Source: a virus
Direction: 5' to 3' (one strand)
IMG/VR virus record: IMGVR_UViG_3300027833_000142
Coordinates: 1 to 33,065 of that record
Length of the DNA stretch: 33,065 bases
Shown here: piece by piece, positions 18,191 through 24,942 of the stretch
How the letters are laid out: each line of letters starts with the position of its first letter
How positions within the stretch are numbered: position 1 is the stretch's first letter
Made by a program: the position numbers and the translations under genes
Notes under the pieces: generated by a model
Databases searched by the model: none
Seen by the model: only the letters and a program-made list of their open reading frames with translations
Told to the model about the DNA's origin: nothing

Positions 18191-18553
18191 TTGAAACACT
18201 TTAAAATATCTGAATTTGATAGTCCTGATATAGAAGGGAGTGGTCAAAAAATGGATATGGTTTTCCTTAATTTATTAGATAAAGCTAGAGAAATAGCAGG
18301 GGTAACATTTAAAATTACATCAGGTTACAGAACAATAGAACATAATATGTTGGTAGGAGGTAGAGTTGGCTCAAGTCATTTATTTGGTTTAGCAGCAGAC
18401 ATATACTTACCTCAAAGTTCTAGAGATAGATTTTTAATAATAAATGCTTTATTAAAAGTTGGATTAAACAGGTTAGGCATAAACTTTAAAGGAAAATTTG
18501 TACACGTAGATATGGATAGGAGTAAGGATAAAAATGTCATTTGGACATATTAA
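18191..18553 (+). CDS. Endolysin, M15 family peptidase (D-Ala-D-Ala carboxypeptidase type)
   Basis: A 120-residue protein with the M15 zinc-peptidase signature: 'SGYRT..HN', then 'SSHLFGLAADI' giving H63 and D70, and 'FVHVDMD' giving H105 as the third zinc ligand. The enzyme would cut peptide bonds in peptidoglycan at lysis. It is short and has no signal peptide, so it depends on a holin. The start is TTG at 18191, since there is no earlier ATG in the frame before the upstream stop and the next ATG (M21) would cut off the N-terminal 20 residues of the fold. It lies 2 bases after the holin-like gene. Confidence 0.88.
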   Translation: MKHFKISEFDSPDIEGSGQKMDMVFLNLLDKAREIAGVTFKITSGYRTIEHNMLVGGRVGSSHLFGLAADIYLPQSSRDRFLIINALLKVGLNRLGINFKGKFVHVDMDRSKDKNVIWTY

Positions 18554-18572
18554 TTAATTAAAAATAATAATA

Positions 18573-18755
18573 ATGAAACAATATTTAATCTTAACAATTT
18601 TAAAATCAAAAAAGGTATGGTACACAATATCAGCTATTGTAGTTCCTTTTATTGCTAGAAGTTTAGGTGTAGATGAAATTCACGTTACTGAAATATTTTG
18701 GGCGTTAGTAGGTTTGACAGGTGCTCAAGGATTAGCTGATAGTGGAAAGAAGTAA
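18573..18755 (+). CDS. Small membrane protein, holin-like
   Basis: A 60-residue protein with a hydrophobic helix at about 16-32 ('WYTISAIVVPFIARSLG'), a second amphipathic/hydrophobic segment at 42-53 ('IFWALVGLTGAQ') and the end 'GLADSGKK'. The '...GQGLADxGK' ending occurs in small holin-type proteins of several phages. It follows the endolysin gene by 19 bases. It may be the class II holin, with the 18009 product an accessory, or the reverse. Confidence 0.55.
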   Translation: MKQYLILTILKSKKVWYTISAIVVPFIARSLGVDEIHVTEIFWALVGLTGAQGLADSGKK

Positions 18756-19464
18756 TAGATACAGATTAAAACCACACGAGATACAAGTCATTCAAAAACT
18801 GCGAGAGCAAGAAATAAGTAATGTATTAGTAATAGGAGATTTGCACGAACCTTTTTGTTTGAACTCGTATCTTGATTGGTGTATTAAACAATATAACACC
18901 TATAATTGCACGGAGATAGTGTTTATAGGCGATGTAATAGACAATCACTACACAAGCTACCACGAAACCTCGGCAGATGGAATGGGTGGCTTAGATGAGC
19001 TAGAATTAGCTATTAAGCGTATATCACGTTGGTACGAAGCTTTTCCAAAAGCAACAGTCATAATTGGAAATCACGACAGACTTATAATGAGAAAGGCACA
19101 AACTAGTGCAATCCCTAGTAAGTGGATTAAATCTTATAAAGAAGTATTAGAGGTTCCTAATTGGAACTTTGTAGAAAGGTACGAATTAAATGGTGTTCAG
19201 TATATACACGGAGAAGGAGGTACTGCAAGAACAAAATGTAGGGCAGATATGATGAATACTGTACAGGGGCATTTACACACACAAGCATATACAGAACATT
19301 ATGTAGGAAAGAAGTTTAGAATCTTTGGTATGCAAGTTGGTTGTGGAATTAATCACAAATCTTATGCTATGGCTTACGCAAAATATGGTAAAAGACCTGC
19401 CGTTGGTTGTGCAGTTGTACTTAATAACGGCGAAACTCCATTGAATTTGTTGATGCCTTTGTAA
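18742..19464 (+). CDS. Calcineurin-like metallophosphoesterase
   Basis: A 240-residue protein with the full metallophosphoesterase motif set: 'GDLHEP' (D33, H35), 'GDVIDNH' (D64), 'GNHD' (N110, H111), 'YIHGE' (H156) and 'GHLH' (H177, H179). These bind a two-metal centre that hydrolyses phosphomono- or diesters. The substrate in phages of this type is not established. Candidates are DNA ends, nucleotides or RNA. The start is GTG at 18742, overlapping the end of the membrane-protein gene by 14 bases. It ends the fibre-lysis transcript ahead of the terminator and the early promoter region. Confidence 0.85.
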   Translation: MERSNRYRLKPHEIQVIQKLREQEISNVLVIGDLHEPFCLNSYLDWCIKQYNTYNCTEIVFIGDVIDNHYTSYHETSADGMGGLDELELAIKRISRWYEAFPKATVIIGNHDRLIMRKAQTSAIPSKWIKSYKEVLEVPNWNFVERYELNGVQYIHGEGGTARTKCRADMMNTVQGHLHTQAYTEHYVGKKFRIFGMQVGCGINHKSYAMAYAKYGKRPAVGCAVVLNNGETPLNLLMPL

Positions 19465-19465
19465 T

Positions 19466-19492
19466 AAATTAGCTTAATTTTCTTTTTTTTTT
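19466..19492 (+). terminator. Probable intrinsic terminator, AT-only stem
   Basis: A 6-bp stem (AAATTA/TAATTT, loop GCT) is followed after T-T-C by ten T. The stem is weak but the T-tract is strong, and the site lies between the last late gene and the early promoter. Confidence 0.45.
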
Positions 19493-19555
19493 AATAAATT
19501 ATAATTTTATTTTAGTAGAATTTACTAGAGTAGAATTATTTTTTTTATATATATC

Positions 19556-19579
19556 AGTTAAAAACTTAGTTAAAAACTT
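19556..19579. repeat. Tandem 12-bp palindromic repeat, putative operator
   Basis: AGTTAAAAACTT occurs twice in immediate tandem (19556-19567 and 19568-19579). Each unit contains the inverted repeat AGTT-AAA-AACT. The second unit runs into the TTG (19578-19580) of the predicted promoter, as a repressor operator would. It lies inside a 170-base AT-rich non-coding stretch that also has AGTAGAATT twice (around 19514 and 19530) and no gene. An origin iteron is the alternative. Confidence 0.5.
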
Positions 19580-19608
19580 GGTTAGTAATTAAAAAAGTTT
19601 TAAATTTG
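19578..19608 (+). promoter_or_regulatory. Bacteroidota-type promoter for the early operon
   Basis: TTG at 19578-19580, a 20-base spacer, then TAAATTTG at 19601-19608. This matches the Bacteroidota primary sigma consensus TTG-N17-23-TAnnTTTG. Transcription would begin near 19615, about 20 bases before the first early gene. The tandem repeat overlapping its upstream element suggests repression. Confidence 0.65.
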
Positions 19609-19634
19609 AATCATAATCAATAAATAATAATATT

Positions 19635-19853
19635 TTGAAAACACAATACAGAGTAATAAATAGGGAAAACAGAAAAGAATACACTTTAAATGCTGAAGAA
19701 CTATCTAATTTTTTTAAGCATCAATTAATGTCGGATTATGCAATATCAAAGCTACCATCTAAAAAAGAATCATTCCTTTTAAATTTGGCTTTAGGTTGTT
19801 TCTCATTAGCTTTTATAGTAACTGCAACTAAAATTGTAATGCGATGGTTATAG
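19635..19853 (+). CDS. Small single-pass membrane protein, unknown
   Basis: A 72-residue protein that is the first gene after the early promoter. Residues 1-45 are polar; residues about 48-65 are a transmembrane helix ('LLNLALGCFSLAFIVTATK'), and the end 'VMRWL' is basic. The proposed start is TTG at 19635; an internal ATG at 19728 would give 41 residues with the helix. It may act on the host envelope early in infection, but nothing in the sequence identifies a role. Confidence 0.45.
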   Translation: MKTQYRVINRENRKEYTLNAEELSNFFKHQLMSDYAISKLPSKKESFLLNLALGCFSLAFIVTATKIVMRWL

Positions 19854-20221
19854 ACAGATTACCTACACCGACAAGACCAACTCCTCAAAGGTTAATAGAG
19901 ATTCAAAAAGAGCATCAAGAAGCATTACAAAAGATATATGATAAATGTGATGACAGGATAGTTCACGCTACTTTACATTATTTTAAAGGAACAAGAGCAG
20001 TAGCAAGACAAGAACATTATTTAAGTGGTGCTAATGGTAAAGCACTCTATTCATCAGATGATGAAAAGTGTTATAACTCTTGTATAATGGTAGGAACAGA
20101 AAGACAGATGGCTATGGATAAAAGCATATATAACATTACAGGTTCTTATTCTTACAATTTAACAGAAGATATGTTAAAACAATATGAAGCTAATAACAAA
20201 AATTTAATAATAATTATATGA
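19844..20221 (+). CDS. Early protein of unknown function
   Basis: A 125-residue protein whose start overlaps the preceding gene by ten bases. The N-terminus is Pro-rich ('LPTPTRPTPQRLIEIQKEHQEAL') and leads into a helix. It has four Cys or nearby Cys/His residues (C35, H41, C76, C80) without a clear zinc pattern. I do not recognise the family. It is part of the early block of small genes in front of the replication genes, the usual site of host-takeover factors. Confidence 0.5.
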   Translation: MVIDRLPTPTRPTPQRLIEIQKEHQEALQKIYDKCDDRIVHATLHYFKGTRAVARQEHYLSGANGKALYSSDDEKCYNSCIMVGTERQMAMDKSIYNITGSYSYNLTEDMLKQYEANNKNLIIII

Positions 20222-20517
20222 AAACAACTTTAGAATTTTACCAATTTAGAGATTGGTTTGAAAAAAATAGACCTAATAATTTTAGTAGAGCAGGAATTGT
20301 TGCTTTATGGGAATATTTAGAAGGTTATGAAGAAGATACAGGAGAAGAAATAGAATTTGACCCTATCGCTTTATGTTGTGAATACACAGAATATGAAAAT
20401 ATACACGAGTTTCATTTAGAATATGAAGCTGAATTATACCCTGATACTGATGCATTAATGGATTATACACAAGTATATTGTTTTGGTACAGAATCATTTA
20501 TAATACAAAATTTTTAA
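20218..20517 (+). CDS. Acidic small early protein, unknown
   Basis: A 99-residue, very acidic protein that starts on the ATGA overlap with the preceding stop. Its sequence ('FRDWFEKNRPNNFSRAGIVALWEYLEGYEEDTGEEIEFDPIALCCEYTEYENI', described here rather than matched) has the pattern of a small phage protein found across many unrelated phages, with the segment W..F....R...FS..G...L..YLE....D.GE.IEFDPIA.CCE. No biochemical function is known to me. High negative charge fits a DNA mimic or a protein inhibitor, but that is speculation. Confidence 0.55.
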   Translation: MKTTLEFYQFRDWFEKNRPNNFSRAGIVALWEYLEGYEEDTGEEIEFDPIALCCEYTEYENIHEFHLEYEAELYPDTDALMDYTQVYCFGTESFIIQNF

Positions 20518-20519
20518 TT

Positions 20520-20702
20520 ATGATATATAAAAACTTACACGATATTAATACTATTGCTAGTCTTGATAATGAAACACTAGTATGTGGTACTGATGAAAAT
20601 GGGAAAGACTTTACCCTTACTCTATCAACATTTGAAATTTTAGAATGGTTTGATACAGAATATTTGAAAGAAAGTCTAATTAAATATATTAAACAAAAAT
20701 GA
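20520..20702 (+). CDS. Small early protein, unknown
   Basis: A 60-residue protein (MIYKNLHDINTIASL...) starting two bases after the previous stop. I chose the ATG at 20520 over an upstream start at 20478, which would overlap the neighbouring gene by 40 bases. It has a beta-hairpin-like middle ('LVCGTDENGKDFTLTLS') and a helical C-terminus. The stop shares ATGA with the next gene. Family not recognised. Confidence 0.5.
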   Translation: MIYKNLHDINTIASLDNETLVCGTDENGKDFTLTLSTFEILEWFDTEYLKESLIKYIKQK

Positions 20703-20902
20703 AAGCAGATGCATTAATGGAATTTTTAAAAAATTTAGAAAATCGTTGTAAAGAAAACAATAGAACATTAAAAGATGTTAATGTTTATTACAGAAAATCA
20801 GATGATGATGATATAGAAAAAACTGATTTTGTAGGTATAGATTTATTTGATAAAAAAACTAACACAAAAGTAGAAAGTATTCTAATTATGGGGGTAAATT
20901 AA
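20699..20902 (+). CDS. Small early protein, unknown
   Basis: A 67-residue protein starting on the ATGA overlap. It has an N-terminal helix ('LMEFLKNLENRCKEN') and two predicted strands ('DVNVYYRK', 'DFVGIDLFDKK'). It is charged throughout. No family is recognised. It is the last of the small genes before the recombination/replication set. Confidence 0.5.
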   Translation: MKADALMEFLKNLENRCKENNRTLKDVNVYYRKSDDDDIEKTDFVGIDLFDKKTNTKVESILIMGVN

Positions 20903-20929
20903 ATTATTAATAAAAAAAATTAAACAAAA

Positions 20930-21310
20930 ATGAAAACAGAAGCAATTAAGGAAAAGTACAAAAAGTACAACCTAGAACCTAGTGATGTATTTAAACATCA
21001 ACACTACTTAATAATCACTAGAAGTGGTATTGAAAAAATACAAGCACAAGAAGATATTACTATGGACTTTCAAGTCATAAAATGTGAAAAAGATTTTGCA
21101 GTTGTTAAGGCAGTTGCAAATAAAAAAGACACATTAATTGAAACCTTTGGTAGTGCTTTAAAAGGGGATTATAAAAATGGTAATTGTAACACTTGGTACG
21201 TTATGGAGATGGCTGAAAAAAGGGCTATGTCTAGGGCAGTATTAAAACTTACAGGGTTTTATGAACTTGGAGTTTTTGGAGAAGATGAATCAGAAGCATT
21301 TAAACAATAA
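20930..21310 (+). CDS. Candidate ssDNA-annealing/recombination protein
   Basis: A 126-residue protein. The C-terminal half 'WYVMEMAEKRAMSRAVLKLTGFYELGVFGEDE' contains the A-x-KRA-x-x-RA helix and the downstream '.GEDE' seen in phage single-strand-annealing proteins of the Rad52/Mgm101/Erf type. The N-terminal half is mixed alpha/beta ('HYLIITRSGIEKIQAQ', 'FQVIKCEKDFAVVKAVA'). The gene lies 23 bases upstream of the SSB gene, the standard partner of annealing proteins. It is shorter than most such recombinases, so the assignment is tentative. Confidence 0.5.
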   Translation: MKTEAIKEKYKKYNLEPSDVFKHQHYLIITRSGIEKIQAQEDITMDFQVIKCEKDFAVVKAVANKKDTLIETFGSALKGDYKNGNCNTWYVMEMAEKRAMSRAVLKLTGFYELGVFGEDESEAFKQ

Positions 21311-21333
21311 TAATAATTAATAAATAAATAAAT

Positions 21334-21675
21334 ATGAGAGTTGAAGGAAAATTAGTAAAAATACTAACACAAGAAACAGGAGTTTCTAAAACAAATAAGG
21401 AATGGAAAAAACAATCTATTGTAATAGAACAAGAAAAAGATTACAATAAAGAAGTTGTAGTTACATTTTTTGGAGATAACATAAGCAACTTACAATCTAA
21501 AAAAATAGGAGATAGAATATCATGTGATATTAATTTATCATCTAGAGAATATAATGGAAAATATTATCATAACATTGATGGTTGGAAATGTTCTTTATAT
21601 AGTAGTAGTGATGATTATATTACTGCTATTGAAGAAGGCACAGACCATAAAGGTAGTGATGACTTACCATTTTAA
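21334..21675 (+). CDS. Single-strand DNA-binding protein (DUF3127-like, OB fold)
   Basis: A 113-residue protein. Residues 1-90 have the OB-fold pattern of the Bacteroidota DUF3127 family ('GKLVKILTQETGVSKTNKEWKKQSIVIE', 'VVVTFFGD', 'ISCDINLSSREYNGKYYHNI'). The acidic C-terminus ends 'DDLPF', the tail that SSBs use to recruit partner proteins. It would coat single-stranded DNA in replication and recombination. This family is characteristic of Bacteroidota and their phages and supports the host call. Confidence 0.8.
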   Translation: MRVEGKLVKILTQETGVSKTNKEWKKQSIVIEQEKDYNKEVVVTFFGDNISNLQSKKIGDRISCDINLSSREYNGKYYHNIDGWKCSLYSSSDDYITAIEEGTDHKGSDDLPF

Positions 21676-21676
21676 G

Positions 21677-22192
21677 ATGACTGATAGAGAAAAATTTATA
21701 AACATATGCGACCTTACTACAAAGTTAGTAGGGTTGCATCAAGGTGCATTATCTGAAAAAACTAGAAAACAAGAATATCAAACACCTAGAATGGTAGCAT
21801 CTTTAATTGCTATACTAGAAAAAGAAATACACTATAAAATTATAGCTAAAGTTTTAAATAGAGATAGGAGTTTAATTTATCATTACGAAAAAAAACATAA
21901 ACACAATTATTCATCTATACCAAAGTATAGAGATATGTTTAATCTAGTATACAATTCTTTTAAAAAAATTGATACATCTAAAAAAGTTTTTAAGACTAGG
22001 GAAGATTTAATGAGTTGTTTAAAGTTAGCAGGTATTAAGTCTGTAGTTAAACCACAGGTAAAAGTAAAGATTAAAAGTGGAAATGCACTATTTACATTAA
22101 ATACAAACTATTTTGATTTTTCAAACAATATTAATATTATTAACAAATCATTAAAAGATTATGATTACAAAACTAATATAATAACATTATGA
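21677..22192 (+). CDS. DnaA domain IV-like DNA-binding protein
   Basis: A 171-residue protein; I start it at the ATG at 21677, right after the SSB stop, because the longer frame from 21524 lies inside the SSB gene. Residues about 37-75 ('TPRMVASLIAILEKEIHYKIIAKVLNRDRSLIYHYEKKH') resemble the C-terminal DNA-binding domain of DnaA, including the RDRS-x-I-x-H basic loop matching the DnaA GRDHTT-V signature. The rest has no AAA+ ATPase motif. It may bind an origin as part of the replication start complex with the next gene, or act as a regulator. Confidence 0.6.
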   Translation: MTDREKFINICDLTTKLVGLHQGALSEKTRKQEYQTPRMVASLIAILEKEIHYKIIAKVLNRDRSLIYHYEKKHKHNYSSIPKYRDMFNLVYNSFKKIDTSKKVFKTREDLMSCLKLAGIKSVVKPQVKVKIKSGNALFTLNTNYFDFSNNINIINKSLKDYDYKTNIITL

Positions 22193-22821
22193 AAGCATTA
22201 CTTAGTAGTACTGCTTTTTTAGTGGTTAATAAAAATTTAGCTAAAAACATAGGTTTGAAAGAAACTATATTACTTGCTGATTTAATAAGTAAAGAAGAAT
22301 ACTTTATTAATAATGGAATGACTGATGGTTGGTTTTTTAATACTGAAGCGAATATACAGAAAGACACTACGCTTACACCATATCAACAACGAAATGCTCT
22401 TAAAACGCTTAAAAAGTATGAAATAATAGAAACTAGGCGTAAGGGTGTTCCTGCTAAACAATACTTTAAAATAAATGAAGAACAAGTTGTTCAGTTTCTT
22501 AACAACAAGTCCTTAACAAACTTAACTACTATTAATAAGAATAAAGAAATAACATTAAATAATAAGTTATCTATAAAGGAAAAATTTATTAATCAGGTTA
22601 TGTTTTTTGATTACCCAAAAGAAATGAAGCAAGATTTTATTAATTATTGGACAGAGGGAAAAAATAAGATGAGGTATCAAAAGCAGGTAACATTTGAAAT
22701 TAAACTTAGATTAGAAAGGTGGTCAAAAAATTCTGCTAAGTGGGATAAACCAAAATTCAAAGGAACATCTAAGTTAGATGCACAAATTAATGAATGGCAA
22801 AAAGCGAAAGAGTTATTATGA
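22189..22821 (+). CDS. Replisome organizer / replication initiation protein
   Basis: A 210-residue protein. Residues 1-100 form a winged-helix domain of the phage replisome-organizer type: 'STAFLVVNKNLAKNIGLKETILLADLISKE', 'GWFFNTEANIQKDTTLTPYQQRNALKTLKKYEIIETRRKGVP', 'KQYFKI'. A linker rich in Asn/Thr/Lys and a C-terminal helical domain (around 130-205) follow, as in DnaD-like initiators. It would bind the origin and load the host helicase. It starts on ATGA overlap with the DnaA-like gene. No helicase or polymerase is encoded, so it should recruit the host replisome. Confidence 0.75.
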   Translation: MKALLSSTAFLVVNKNLAKNIGLKETILLADLISKEEYFINNGMTDGWFFNTEANIQKDTTLTPYQQRNALKTLKKYEIIETRRKGVPAKQYFKINEEQVVQFLNNKSLTNLTTINKNKEITLNNKLSIKEKFINQVMFFDYPKEMKQDFINYWTEGKNKMRYQKQVTFEIKLRLERWSKNSAKWDKPKFKGTSKLDAQINEWQKAKELL

Positions 22822-22976
22822 ATATAGTTGAAGAATTAAGGCAGAAGATTTATTTTGAAAAGTTATACAAAAGAAACACCATTGAATTAAATAACTATTT
22901 TAAATATAGTGGAAAGGTTGAAAAGAGTATTAATCTAAAAAAAATTACACCTAATTACAGGTTGAAAAAATTATGA
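22818..22976 (+). CDS. Small basic protein, unknown
   Basis: A 52-residue basic protein (MNIVEELRQKIYFEKLYKR...). The ATG at 22818 sits on the ATGA overlap with the previous stop and is preferred to an in-frame ATG at 22794 inside the neighbour. It consists of one long helix and a Lys-rich end. It could be a small replication accessory protein. Family not recognised. Confidence 0.45.
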   Translation: MNIVEELRQKIYFEKLYKRNTIELNNYFKYSGKVEKSINLKKITPNYRLKKL

Positions 22977-23341
22977 AAACATTACAAGAAGAAAACAATA
23001 AAGAACTAACAGAAAAGGTTTTAGACTTGATAGCTAAGACATCAGTAGAGTTAGGACATAGGTCAGATGCAAAGACTATGGCATCTTTAGCTAAGATATT
23101 TGCAGAAGATTTACAAAAAGAAAATAGATTTAAACGTATGACAATAAATCAAATACAAGATGCCTTTCATATAGGTGTAAGGTATTGTGAGTTTGAACCA
23201 TTTTTAAATATTAAAACATTTTTTAGATTTATTATATCACACAAAAAAACAATTAACGATGCTTATTATCAAGTACATACACTAAACCAAAACCCTAACC
23301 AAGTTCTTTATTATCAGGAACCATTAAAATTATTAAAATGA
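22973..23341 (+). CDS. Replication-region helical protein, possible helicase loader
   Basis: A 122-residue helical protein with a recognisable Bacteroidota-phage pattern: 'MASLAKIFAEDLQKENRFKRMTINQIQDAFHIGVRY' followed by 'FLNIKTFFRFIISHKKTINDA'. Its place after the replisome organizer is where lambda P or DnaC-like loaders are found, but there is no Walker motif. Helicase-loading or initiation-accessory function is inference from position. Starts ATGA-overlapped. Confidence 0.45.
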   Translation: MKTLQEENNKELTEKVLDLIAKTSVELGHRSDAKTMASLAKIFAEDLQKENRFKRMTINQIQDAFHIGVRYCEFEPFLNIKTFFRFIISHKKTINDAYYQVHTLNQNPNQVLYYQEPLKLLK

Positions 23342-23616
23342 AAACAATTAAAATAACTAAAGAAGAAATAAAAACAGGAAAAGATGCAATTAAATGGCAT
23401 TTGAAAAACTATGGAAGTATAACAAGTTTAGAAGCCATTAAAGAATATGGTGTTACAAGACTTGCGAGTATCATATTTTATTTAAAAGAAGATGGTTACC
23501 CTATTCATAGCACAGATTTACAACGTAAAACTAGATTCGGTAGAACAACTACAATATCTAAATATCTTTATTTTAAACCTGCACCTGTTTTTGAACAAAA
23601 ATTAATATGGGGTTAA
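23338..23616 (+). CDS. Helix-turn-helix DNA-binding protein (HTH_39-like)
   Basis: A 92-residue protein with a winged-helix pattern: 'AIKWHLKNYGSITSLEAIKEYGVTRLASIIFYLKEDGYPI', the 'G.ITSLEA...YG.TRLA..I..L...G..I' form of small phage HTH proteins. The tail contains 'RFGRTTTISKYLYF', the wing. It starts on ATGA overlap. It may be a regulator or a replication/recombination accessory. These proteins are common next to NinG-like genes, as here. Confidence 0.7.
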   Translation: MKTIKITKEEIKTGKDAIKWHLKNYGSITSLEAIKEYGVTRLASIIFYLKEDGYPIHSTDLQRKTRFGRTTTISKYLYFKPAPVFEQKLIWG

Positions 23617-24017
23617 AGACTATCAGTAAGTTAAAAAAAGATTTAGACAAGTGGTTTAGCTTATACATTAGGTTGCGTAATGCAAATAACTTAGGTGTTA
23701 CACAATGTTTTACTTGTCATAAAACTGATAGTTATAAAAGTTTACAAAACGGACATTTTCAAAGCAGAAGGCATCACACAACAAGATGGAATGAAGTTAA
23801 TTGTCAAGTACAATGTGTTAAATGTAACATGTTTAATCAGGGTGAACAATTTAAATTCGGTATATATTTAGATGCAAAATATGGGGTAGGAACTGCTGAA
23901 TCATTAGAATTTAAAGCAAGACAAACAATTAAGTTTACTAGAGTAGATTATATGGAAAAATTGAGTTATTACAAAGAGGTTGTTAAAAACTTAAAAAAAG
24001 AAAAAAATCTAGAATAA
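23607..24017 (+). CDS. NinG/Rap-like recombination endonuclease
   Basis: A 136-residue protein with the NinG pattern: a helical N-terminus, C34-x2-C37, 'LQNGHFQSRR' (H50), 'TTRWNEVNCQVQCVKCN' (N65, C70, C73), then 'YLDAKYGVG'. The paired CxxC motifs around an HNH-like core are those of lambda NinG (Rap), a structure-directed nuclease acting on recombination intermediates. Together with the annealing candidate and the SSB it makes a small recombination set. It starts at ATG 23607, overlapping the previous gene by ten bases. Confidence 0.8.
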   Translation: MGLKTISKLKKDLDKWFSLYIRLRNANNLGVTQCFTCHKTDSYKSLQNGHFQSRRHHTTRWNEVNCQVQCVKCNMFNQGEQFKFGIYLDAKYGVGTAESLEFKARQTIKFTRVDYMEKLSYYKEVVKNLKKEKNLE

Positions 24018-24038
24018 AATTTTTTATATATTTGGTTT

Positions 24039-24395
24039 ATGCTTAAACCAATTTATGCAAGTGCTGAACACGAAGTTATCGTAAGTGAGTATATGAACTT
24101 AATGATTTCTTTTGTGCAGGAAACTTCATCAAATAATAAGTATCAAAATTTTTTAGAAGTAGTAAATGAAATAATAGATTATCATAATCGTTATGGGGAA
24201 GATATGTTTGCTGAAAATTGGAACGATTGGTTATTAGTTTTACCTATAAATTTATCAGTTTGTTGTAATGGTTATTTTGCAGCATTAGAAACAAAAAGAA
24301 ATGCAGAATCTTTAAGAACGTATAAGGTATTGCTAGACAGGTACTTAGAAGAATTAGTTGAAAGCTTGTCTAAATTAAAATTTAAAAATGACTGA
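24039..24395 (+). CDS. Unknown helical protein
   Basis: A 118-residue, largely helical, acidic protein ('VIVSEYMNLMISFVQETSS', 'LRTYKVLLDRYLEELVESLSKLKF'). It has no motif I recognise. A TATATTTG at 24027-24034, matching the TAnnTTTG element, lies just before the start, but I see no upstream TTG partner. It overlaps the sigma-like gene by a few bases and may be its partner, for example an anti-sigma or co-factor. This is only a positional guess. Confidence 0.4.
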   Translation: MLKPIYASAEHEVIVSEYMNLMISFVQETSSNNKYQNFLEVVNEIIDYHNRYGEDMFAENWNDWLLVLPINLSVCCNGYFAALETKRNAESLRTYKVLLDRYLEELVESLSKLKFKND

Positions 24396-24942
24396 AGTAT
24401 ATCAAGCAGTAGCAGATTGTAGAAAAACATTTGTAAAAATGTCCTACTCTTTTACTCAAGATATAAACGAGATTGAAGAAGTGGTTCAGGAATGCCTTAT
24501 GTATTTTTTACAAATGAACCCTGAAACTCTAAAGAAGATATGGGTTAAAGATGGAAAGAAAGGACTAATCAGTTATGGGGCAGTAGTTTTACGTAGAAGT
24601 TTTACATCAGTGCGAAGCCCATATTATTATAAGTATAAAAAATATTACAAACATATAGATGAACAGACTAGCAATATTACTTATGAAATAACAGGGGGTA
24701 ATAGTAAATCACATCTATACAATATACCTAACCCTGAAGTTAATCCTCAATGGACTAAATTAGAAACAATAGATAAAGCATTAGATAATTTTTATTGGTA
24801 CGATAGAGATGTTTTTAAGTTATATTATTATGAAGGCAATACACTTACAGGATTAGCAAAAAAAACAGGTATAAGCAGGAATAGTTTATTTACAACTATA
24901 GATAAGGTCAGGGAAGAACTTAAAAAAATATTAGATGAATAA
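24388..24942 (+). CDS. Sigma-70-like factor (phage-encoded)
   Basis: A 184-residue protein. Residues about 10-75 resemble sigma region 2 ('IEEVVQECLMYFLQ', 'KGLISYGAVVLRRSFTSVR'). Residues about 125-182 form a region-4-like helix-turn-helix ('VFKLYYYEGNTLTGLAKKTGISRNSLFTTIDKVREELKK'). The domain order is that of a small ECF-type sigma. Such proteins are seen in several flavobacterial phages. It is a natural candidate to direct host RNA polymerase to the CTATTATATA sites found at five gene starts, all of them ahead of morphogenesis or modification genes. No experimental support is available here, and region 2 is divergent. Confidence 0.65.
   Translation: MTEVYQAVADCRKTFVKMSYSFTQDINEIEEVVQECLMYFLQMNPETLKKIWVKDGKKGLISYGAVVLRRSFTSVRSPYYYKYKKYYKHIDEQTSNITYEITGGNSKSHLYNIPNPEVNPQWTKLETIDKALDNFYWYDRDVFKLYYYEGNTLTGLAKKTGISRNSLFTTIDKVREELKKILDE

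Noticed and set aside
18186-18193. TAATTTTG as a promoter for the endolysin
   Set aside because: It includes the TTG start codon of the gene and no upstream element is seen.
20478-20519. Upstream start for the 60-residue early gene
   Set aside because: It overlaps the previous gene and encodes an unrelated aromatic stretch; ATG 20520 lies just after the preceding stop.
21524-21676. Longer N-terminus of the DnaA-like protein, starting within the SSB gene
   Set aside because: It would overlap the SSB gene by about 150 bases in another frame and encode a hydrophobic run unlike the rest; ATG 21677 follows the SSB stop at once.
24027-24034. TATATTTG as a host-type promoter before the 118-residue gene
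   Set aside because: The TAnnTTTG match is good but no TTG lies at the proper distance upstream, and transcription would begin inside the gene; kept only as a remark.
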